NCBI GenBank assembly: GCA_947474495.1
Contig: CANJIM010000014.1
Coordinates: 1-48,831 of the forward strand
Source of the DNA: Rhodospirillaceae bacterium
GTDB lineage: Bacteria > Pseudomonadota > Alphaproteobacteria > SMXQ01
Length of the DNA: 48,831 nucleotides
Direction: 5' to 3'
Within the stretch, counting starts at the first letter, position 1. Each line of letters opens with the position of its first letter. Below are positions 39,886 to 48,831 of this stretch, piece by piece. A model generated the notes under the pieces. It searched no databases. It saw nothing but the letters and a program-made list of their open reading frames with translations, and was not told where the DNA came from. Made by a program: the position numbers and the translations under genes.

Positions 39886-41916
39886 TTATCCGTGTCGCTC
39901 CAAATCCGCCTCGTCGCTGGCGCCGCGATTCTTTTCGTTGATCAGCGCTTCCAGCCGCGTCCAATTGTCATGGCAGGGATCGTTGGCGTAAGCCGCTTCC
40001 GCCGCTGTGATCTCTGCCTGCAGTTCCGCCAACCGATGTCGGTCGAGCACATATCGCCACCCCTGAAGGGCTTCCTGCGCGTCGGCGTCGGTACGGACGA
40101 AGGCATCGCCCGCACTCGCCTGGACATCGCACAGACGCTCGATCAGGGACCCAAACCCTCGCTTTGTCAGATGGTCGCGCAAGGCCTGCGCTTCAAGGAT
40201 AACCGGCTCCGCTTGCGCATCGGGGAACCCGTCCCCGGCACCTGCGGCGGCCACTTCTAAGATCGCCAGACGCAGACTGTCAAGGTCGCGAGACCCAAGC
40301 AAAATATGCGCCAACTCCTCCATCACCTCCGACAAAATTTCCGGATGGTTGAGGACGACGGCCAACAGGGTGCGCTCGCGGCGGGCCGCTTGGCCCTGAT
40401 CGCCGCGCCCCAGCGGGTCCGGCGGGGCCACCAGGCTGCCGGGGCCTAAGCCCAGGGAGGAGGCGCCGTAAGCATTGCTGGGCCGCCCGAAGCGTCCCGG
40501 ATAGGCGCCGAAGCCCGGCCGGTTGCCGCCCCGTTGCGCCGCACCATAGCCGCCGGCCCAGTTGCCGCCGCGATTGGCGCCGGCCGCCGCGCCGCCGCCC
40601 ATGCCCGCAGCGCGCGCCGCGCGATTGGCGGGCCGCAGGTCTTGCCGCACGCGGTCGCGGAAATGGTCCTGGTAATGTTTCTTGAGCGTCGGATCGGCGA
40701 TCTTGGCCGCCTGGTCCATCAGCGTCTTTTCGATGACAGCGATCTTTTCCGGCGTGTCGGCCGTGCCGCCGGCCCCCAATACGCTTGATTGCGCCAACTC
40801 CCACAGCAATTGCGACAGAGGCTTGGCGCCGTCGAGCAGCGCCCGGAAAGCAGTCACGCCCTGCTTGCCGATCAGGCTGTCGGGATCTTCGCCCGCCGGC
40901 AGGCCGACGAAACGCAAGGAGCGGCCGGGCACGATCAGCGGCAGGGCGCGGTCGGCGGCGCGCGTGGCGGCGCGCAGGCCGGCGCTATCGCCGTCGAAGC
41001 TGAGCACCGGCTCGGGCACCAGGCGCCACAGCTCGCGCATCTGGTCTTCGGTCAAGGCGGTGCCAAGCGGCGCGACAGCAGGGACGCCTGCGGCGAGCGC
41101 GGCAATGGCGTCCATGTAGCCTTCGGTGACGACCAGCAGGTTTTCCTTGCGCGCGCCTTCCATCGCCTGGGCATAGCCGTAGAGATTGCGGCCCTTTTGG
41201 AACAGCGGCGTTTCCGGCGAGTTGAGATATTTCGGCGCGCCCTCCGGCGCCGGATCGAGCACGCGGCCGCCAAAGGCGATGACGCGGCCGCGCCGGTCGG
41301 TAATCGGGAAGATCACGCGGTTGCGGAACAGATCGTAGGTCTCGCTATCGCCCTCGCGCTTGCGGATCAAGCCGGCTTCCAAGATCAGCGCTTCGGGGAA
41401 GCCCTGCTTGAGCAGCGCCGCTTTCAGCGCGCCGCGCGATTCGGGCGCGAAGCCGATGCGGAAGCGCTCGATCACGCCGATGCTCATGCCGCGTTTGGCG
41501 AGATAGTCGCGTCCCGGCCGGCCGCGCGGGCCGCTCAGTTCCAGCATGAACCATTCGGCGGCAGCTTCGACGACGGCATGCAGCGTCTGGCGCTTCTGGC
41601 CGTCCTCGCGCTCCTCGCGCGTCATGTTGGGAATTTGCAGGCCGGCTTCGCCGGCGAGGCGCTCGACCGCTTCGGGGAACGACATATTCTCGGTGCGCAT
41701 GACGAAGCCGATGACATCGCCGTGCGCGCCGCAGCCGAAGCAGTGGAAGAAGCCCTTGTCTTCGCTGACCGTGAAGGACGGGCTCTTTTCGTTGTGGAAC
41801 GGGCAAAGCCCCGTGTGTTCGCGGCCGCGTTTGACGAGCTTCACGCGGCGCGCCACCACATCGGCGATATTCAGCCGATTGCGCAACTCATCGAGAAAGG
41901 ACGGATCAAACGCCAT
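39886..41916 (-). CDS. dnaG: DNA primase DnaG
   Basis: A 676-residue primase. The CHC2 zinc finger is CPFHNEKSPSFTVSEDKGFF followed by HCFGC (Cys38, His41, Cys59, Cys62). The TOPRIM core has VTEGYMDAIA and SFDGDSAG. A Gly/Arg-rich linker (about 420-520) precedes the C-terminal helicase-binding domain, which is divergent. It makes RNA primers for replication. It lies directly upstream of rpoD and downstream of the YqeY-domain gene, all on one strand. A long + strand open frame overlies part of it. Confidence 0.97.
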   Translation of the reverse strand: MAFDPSFLDELRNRLNIADVVARRVKLVKRGREHTGLCPFHNEKSPSFTVSEDKGFFHCFGCGAHGDVIGFVMRTENMSFPEAVERLAGEAGLQIPNMTREEREDGQKRQTLHAVVEAAAEWFMLELSGPRGRPGRDYLAKRGMSIGVIERFRIGFAPESRGALKAALLKQGFPEALILEAGLIRKREGDSETYDLFRNRVIFPITDRRGRVIAFGGRVLDPAPEGAPKYLNSPETPLFQKGRNLYGYAQAMEGARKENLLVVTEGYMDAIAALAAGVPAVAPLGTALTEDQMRELWRLVPEPVLSFDGDSAGLRAATRAADRALPLIVPGRSLRFVGLPAGEDPDSLIGKQGVTAFRALLDGAKPLSQLLWELAQSSVLGAGGTADTPEKIAVIEKTLMDQAAKIADPTLKKHYQDHFRDRVRQDLRPANRAARAAGMGGGAAAGANRGGNWAGGYGAAQRGGNRPGFGAYPGRFGRPSNAYGASSLGLGPGSLVAPPDPLGRGDQGQAARRERTLLAVVLNHPEILSEVMEELAHILLGSRDLDSLRLAILEVAAAGAGDGFPDAQAEPVILEAQALRDHLTKRGFGSLIERLCDVQASAGDAFVRTDADAQEALQGWRYVLDRHRLAELQAEITAAEAAYANDPCHDNWTRLEALINEKNRGASDEADLERHG

Positions 41917-42043
41917 GAACGGCTGTCAAACTCCCGCTTCCGTATGGAGACGGCTCACCGCACGTCCACGTTGGTCGATGCTCTCACCGCCCCCCTGCGC
42001 ATGCCGAGCTCGCATGCGGGCGACTACGCGTTACGCGGACTAG

Positions 42044-42502
42044 TTAGGCGGACAGCTTCTGCTTCACCAGGCCACCGGCCTTGGCGAAATCCATCACGCC
42101 GGCATGATCCTGCTTCAGCGCCGCCATGACCTTGCCCATATCCTTGATGCCGGCTGCGCCGGTGGCGGCGATGGCGGCGTCGACCGCGGCGCTCATCTCG
42201 GCATCGCCCAACTGCTTGGGCAGGAAGCTTTCGATGACGGCGATCTCTTCGCGCTCTTGCTGCGCCAGTTCGGGACGGTTGCCCTTGGTATACATGTCGA
42301 TGCTCTCGTGGCGCTGCTTGACCATCTTCTGCAGCATTTCGAGGATCGCCGAATCGGGGATCGGGTCGGAGCTTCCGCTGCCGCGCGCCGCGATGTCGCG
42401 GTCTTTGAGGGCAGCGAGGATAAGGCGCACGGTCGAGAGCGCCCGCTGATCCTTCGCCTTCATGGCGTTTTTCAGCGCGTCATTGAGAGCAGGACGAAGC
42501 AT
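42044..42502 (-). CDS. GatB/YqeY domain protein
   Basis: This 152-residue protein reads LRPALNDALKNAMKAKDQRA, LSTVRLILAALKDRDIAARG, EMLQKMVKQRHESIDMYTKG and ESFLPKQLGDAEMSAAVDAA, matching the YqeY family related to the GatB tail domain. The role may involve tRNA amidation or RNA binding; not proven. It lies about 130 bases upstream of dnaG in the same direction and diverges from carA. Confidence 0.92.
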   Translation of the reverse strand: MLRPALNDALKNAMKAKDQRALSTVRLILAALKDRDIAARGSGSSDPIPDSAILEMLQKMVKQRHESIDMYTKGNRPELAQQEREEIAVIESFLPKQLGDAEMSAAVDAAIAATGAAGIKDMGKVMAALKQDHAGVMDFAKAGGLVKQKLSA

Positions 42503-42622
42503 GAGGGCTTTTGCAACCGGTCTGTCGGGAAACGATCAAGCTACAGGAAACAGGCCGCGTTGGCAATCCCCGAATGATTCTCAACCCATTGAATTTAATA
42601 TGTCTTTTTACGGTCATCAGGC

Positions 42623-42651
42623 TTGACGCGGCCAACCCGTTTGCTTATCTA
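42623..42651 (+). promoter_or_regulatory. Predicted sigma-70 promoter for carAB
   Basis: TTGACG (42623-42628), a 17-base spacer and TATCTA (42646-42651) stand about 165 bases upstream of carA ATG 42818, in the 315-base divergent gap between the YqeY gene and carA. The rest of that gap holds no gene that I can support. Confidence 0.55.
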
Positions 42652-42817
42652 ACCGCCAATTTGCTGCCACCCGGCCGCGTGCGCCCCCGCGCCCGATAGG
42701 TGGCTTTCGCCGTACAGTCGTTTGGCCCGCCTTTGGACCTCCCGCGACCCGACCGCTTCCCCGTCTTGGGGTCGATGGCGGGGCCGCGAAGCCCGAGGCT
42801 GGCCGCAGGAGCCCGCC

Positions 42818-44140
42818 ATGCCGCCGATCGCCCGCAAAGCCCGCCCTTCCCCGCAGAAAAAAGCGGGGGGCGGCGTTTCTGCTGGCGCGTCGAAAAAACC
42901 GGCGAGCAAAAAAGCGCCGGCCAAAAAAGCCCCCGCAAAGAAAAAGCCTTTCCCCGCCCTGCTCAATGGCACGGTCGCGCCGCGCCCGGCCAACGCCACC
43001 GCCGCCATCGTGCTGGCCGACGGCACAGTGATCTGGGGCCAGGGCATCGGCGCTGCTGGCACGCGCGTCGGCGAGGTCTGCTTCAACACTTCGATGACCG
43101 GCTATCAGGAAATCCTCACCGATCCGTCCTACGCCGGCCAGATCATCACCTTCACCTTCCCGCATATCGGCAATGTCGGCGCCAACCCGGAAGACATCGA
43201 GACGACGACGCCGGCCGCGCGCGGCCTGGTGATCAAGGCCTCGATCAGCGAACCGGCCAACTGGCGCGCCGCGCAGCATCTCGATGCCTGGCTCAAATCC
43301 CACGACATGGTCGGCATCGCCGGCGTCGACACGCGCCGCCTGACGCGGCTGATCCGCGACGCGGGCGCGCCCAACGGCGTCATCGTCCATCAACCGAACG
43401 CGCCGAAGAAGCCCGAGCTGATCGACATTCCGGCGCTGATTGTGCAGGCGAAGGCCTGGCCCGGCCTCGAAGGCATGGACCTCGCCAAAGACGTCTCCTG
43501 CCGCCAGACCTACAGTTGGGACGAAGCGGCCTGGACGCTCGGCAAGGGCTACGCCACGCAGAGCAAGCCCAAGCATCACGTCGTCGCCGTCGATTACGGC
43601 GCCAAGCGCAACATCCTGCGTTGCCTGGCCGCCGCCGGTTGCAAAGTCACCGTGGTGCCGGCGACCGCCAGCGCCGAAGACATCCTGCGCCACAAGCCCG
43701 ACGGCGTGTTCCTGTCGAACGGTCCCGGCGATCCGGCCGCCACCGGCGTCTATGCCGTGCCGGTGATTCAGAAAATTCTCGAAACCGGCAAGCCGCTGTT
43801 CGGCATCTGCCTCGGCCATCAAATGCTCGGCCTCGCGCTCGGCGCGAAAACCAAGAAGCTGCCGCTCGGCCATCGCGGCGCCAACCAGCCGGTGAAAGAT
43901 CTGGAGACCGGCAAGGTCGAGATCACCAGCCAGAACCACGGCTTCGCCGTCATGCCGGACAGCCTGCCGAAAGGCGTCAAGGCGACCCACGTCTCGCTGT
44001 TCGACGGCGTGCTCGAGGGCCTGCGCGTCGAAGGCAAGCCGGTGTTCTCCGTGCAGTACCACCCCGAGGCCTCGCCCGGCCCGCAAGACAGCCACTATCT
44101 CTTCGAGCGCTTCGTCAAATTGATGGACGCGAAGAAGTAA
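42818..44140 (+). CDS. carA: Carbamoyl-phosphate synthase small (glutaminase) subunit
   Basis: A 440-residue protein from ATG 42818, which has AGGAG 7 bases upstream; the in-frame ATG 42722 lacks one. It releases ammonia from glutamine for CarB, for arginine and pyrimidine synthesis. The class I amidotransferase triad is Cys331 in FGICLGHQMLGLALGA, with His415 and Glu417 in QYHPEAS. The first ~47 residues are a Lys/Ala/Pro-rich low-complexity extension (KKPASKKAPAKKAPAKKKPF) before the normal start of the domain (LLNGTVAPRP). It is about 55 residues longer than the E. coli enzyme. carB starts 54 bases downstream. Confidence 0.96.
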   Translation: MPPIARKARPSPQKKAGGGVSAGASKKPASKKAPAKKAPAKKKPFPALLNGTVAPRPANATAAIVLADGTVIWGQGIGAAGTRVGEVCFNTSMTGYQEILTDPSYAGQIITFTFPHIGNVGANPEDIETTTPAARGLVIKASISEPANWRAAQHLDAWLKSHDMVGIAGVDTRRLTRLIRDAGAPNGVIVHQPNAPKKPELIDIPALIVQAKAWPGLEGMDLAKDVSCRQTYSWDEAAWTLGKGYATQSKPKHHVVAVDYGAKRNILRCLAAAGCKVTVVPATASAEDILRHKPDGVFLSNGPGDPAATGVYAVPVIQKILETGKPLFGICLGHQMLGLALGAKTKKLPLGHRGANQPVKDLETGKVEITSQNHGFAVMPDSLPKGVKATHVSLFDGVLEGLRVEGKPVFSVQYHPEASPGPQDSHYLFERFVKLMDAKK

Positions 44141-44194
44141 GCCTCTCGCGTTCGTTCTTTCGCTTTTCGCCATACGCTTTTCGATTGAAGGCCC

Positions 44195-47446
<3,252 letters not shown>

Positions 47447-47753
47447 GCTCATCAATTAACGACACTATTGAACGACCGACGGCGCACAGCGTTAACTGCC
47501 GCGGCGTGATGCGCCTGTGTATAAGTTGGCGGCATAAACCACCTTCTAATTGACAGGGGGGCCACGGAGTCGGCACCCTTGGGCTTCTAAGGCTGGGTTC
47601 CGATCCAGACTCGCGGCCCTCGTTCATGTTGGGGCCTTCCGCAAAGTTAAGCTGCCCATTCTGCGCGCCAGCCTCAGCGGCGCGCCGGGGCAGCGAAATT
47701 TTGACGGGTGGGATATTCGCGTCGTTCAGTTTTCGAAAGCGGTTCGAGAGACT
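47447..47753. other. Intergenic leader upstream of greA
   Basis: A 307-base gap between carB and greA. An open frame extends upstream of greA to 47550, but its codons lack greA similarity and the GreA family starts at MEKMPMTPAGY. TTGACA (about 47551) has no well-placed -10 that I could identify. No gene or strong hairpin was recognised. Confidence 0.5.
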
Positions 47754-48227
47754 ATGGAAAAGATGCCAATGACGCCGGCCGGCTATGAGCACATGGTCGC
47801 CGAGCTGAAGAATTTGAAGGACGTCCAGCGTCCGGCGGTGATTCGCGCCATCGCCGAAGCGCGCGAGCATGGCGATCTGTCGGAAAACGCCGAGTATCAC
47901 GCCGCGCGCGAGAAGCAGAGCTTCATCGAAGGCCGCGTGCTCGAGCTCGAGGACAAGATCAGCCGCGCCGAGGTGATCGATTCGTCGAAGATGACCGGCA
48001 AGACCATCCGCTTCGGCGCGACGGTAACGCTGGCCGACGAGGACACCGACGAGGAATCGACCTATCGCATCGTTGGCGCCGACGAAAGCGACATCGGCAG
48101 CGGCCTGCTCTCGGTCGCCGCACCGTTGGCGCGCGCGTTGATCGGCAAGGAGCCGGGCGACACGGTGGAAGTCACCACGCCGGGCGGCTCGAAGTCCTAC
48201 GAAGTGATGAAGGTGAAGTACAAGTAA
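47754..48227 (+). CDS. greA: Transcription elongation factor GreA
   Basis: A 157-residue protein from ATG 47754 (MEKMPMTPAGYEHMVAELKN), behind GAGAG. The N-terminal coiled coil carries the acidic tip in HGDLSENAEYHAAREKQSF, and the C-terminal FKBP-like domain ends with PGDTVEVTTPGGSKSYEVMK. GreA rescues backtracked RNA polymerase by stimulating transcript cleavage. Length is normal (158). Its terminator follows. Confidence 0.97.
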   Translation: MEKMPMTPAGYEHMVAELKNLKDVQRPAVIRAIAEAREHGDLSENAEYHAAREKQSFIEGRVLELEDKISRAEVIDSSKMTGKTIRFGATVTLADEDTDEESTYRIVGADESDIGSGLLSVAAPLARALIGKEPGDTVEVTTPGGSKSYEVMKVKYK

Positions 48228-48249
48228 CCTTCACGCACGCACGCGAATC

Positions 48250-48279
48250 AAAAGGCCCGCCGATTCGGCGGGCCTTTTT
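48250..48279. terminator. Intrinsic terminator, usable from both strands, between greA and lrp-like gene
   Basis: AAAGGCCCGCCGA pairs with TCGGCGGGCCTTT in a long GC-rich stem, with A and T runs on the two flanks. It ends greA from the left and the Lrp-like gene from the right. Confidence 0.9.
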
Positions 48280-48297
48280 CGTTACGTCGCGAAACGT

Positions 48298-48783
48298 TTA
48301 TTCTTCCGGCGAATCCAGATCGACCGGCACGCCGGGCTGGACCTTCGACGAGCGGATCGATTCCAGCGTGGTGACGCGGCTGACATGGGCCGTCGAGGTG
48401 ATGCGCATGGTCAGCGCGTCGCGATGTTCCTTGTCCTTGGCGACGACCTTTAGGAGGAAATCGCCACCGCCGCGGATCATGTGGCACTCGCGCACCTCGG
48501 CCCAATCGGTCATGGCCGCTTCGAAACCGGACAGCACCTCCTGCGCCTGGCTGTCGAGCCCGACCAAGGCGAAGAACATTTCCTTGTAGCCGAGCTCGCG
48601 CGCCGCGACCTCGGCATGATAGCCACGGATATAGCCGGACTTTTCCAGCGCGCGCACGCGGCGCAGGCAGGGCGGCGCCGAGATGCCGGCGCGGCGCGCC
48701 AGCTCCACGTTGGTCATGCGGCCGTCTTCCTGCAAATCGCGCAGGATTTGGCGGTCGATGCGGTCGAGCTTCACGCGCTGCAT
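48298..48783 (-). CDS. Lrp/AsnC-family transcriptional regulator
   Basis: A 161-residue regulator starting at ATG 48783 (MQRVKLDRIDRQILRDLQED). The N-terminal winged HTH has GRMTNVELARRAGISAPPCL and RRVRALEKSGYIRGY, and the C-terminal RAM domain has WAEVRECHMIRGGGDFLLKV. Lrp/AsnC proteins sense amino acids and act as oligomers. GGAG stands 9 bases before the ATG. It converges with greA; the next upstream gene is outside the window. Confidence 0.93.
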   Translation of the reverse strand: MQRVKLDRIDRQILRDLQEDGRMTNVELARRAGISAPPCLRRVRALEKSGYIRGYHAEVAARELGYKEMFFALVGLDSQAQEVLSGFEAAMTDWAEVRECHMIRGGGDFLLKVVAKDKEHRDALTMRITSTAHVSRVTTLESIRSSKVQPGVPVDLDSPEE

Positions 48784-48831
48784 GCAATGGCACTCCGAGG
48801 GCGATGACGGGGTCCGAGAGCCGGACGGAAA

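Overview
The window is high-GC (roughly 60-65% by eye) alphaproteobacterial chromosome. The right third carries housekeeping genes in an arrangement familiar from Rhizobiales and relatives: a tRNA with a CAU anticodon, rpoD, dnaG, a GatB/YqeY-domain gene, then divergent carA-carB, greA and an Lrp/AsnC regulator. Perfect or near-consensus boxes for FNR/FixK-type regulators and for the alphaproteobacterial general-stress sigma factor EcfG fit this assignment. No species-level call is possible from the sequence alone.

Region 1 (1-8120, + strand) is a tight, partly overlapping operon for an unusual activated sugar. In order it encodes the end of an epimerase-like protein, a cytidylyltransferase-PfkB kinase fusion, a Gfo/Idh/MocA oxidoreductase, a nucleotide-sugar dehydrogenase-like protein whose catalytic Cys is Asn, an SDR whose YxxxK is HxxxH, a methyltransferase, a transketolase split into two subunits, and another SDR. 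Region 2 (8117-11422, - strand) is an export module: a NUDIX hydrolase, a Wzt/Wzm-type ABC transporter and an unassigned protein.

Region 3 (11.5-25.7 kb) is a mosaic and partly decaying polysaccharide region. Intact genes: a UDP-galactopyranose-mutase-like flavoprotein, an FkbM methyltransferase, a probable glycosyltransferase-like protein with a C-terminal fasciclin (FAS1) domain, a TPR protein, a TylF-type methyltransferase, a LIC12192-family 'sporadic carbohydrate cluster' protein with its 2OG-Fe(II) oxygenase partner, a GDP-mannose-dehydratase-like SDR and a zinc-ribbon methyltransferase. Broken genes: an sxtJ-like gene, a sulfotransferase, a C-methyltransferase and an SDR. Two IS3-family transposase 3' ends flank the dehydratase-like gene. 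The left one truncates a second transketolase N-subunit gene after about 35 codons. The window therefore appears to hold two related 'split transketolase + SDR' sugar clusters, one intact and one damaged.

Region 4 (25.8-32.1 kb) has small stress-type genes: cupin, PAS-domain protein, tiny membrane protein, NMT1-like binding protein, PRC-barrel protein, DUF305 protein, a universal stress protein split by one in-frame stop, and an aminoglycoside-phosphotransferase/AAA fusion. FNR/FixK-like and EcfG-like sites lie among them. Region 5 (32.3-37.3 kb) holds two TctC/Bug-family binding proteins without transporter membrane genes, a TauD/TfdA-type dioxygenase, an IS630-like remnant and a 3-hydroxyisobutyrate-dehydrogenase-like enzyme.

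All calls come from reading translations and motifs; no database search was run.
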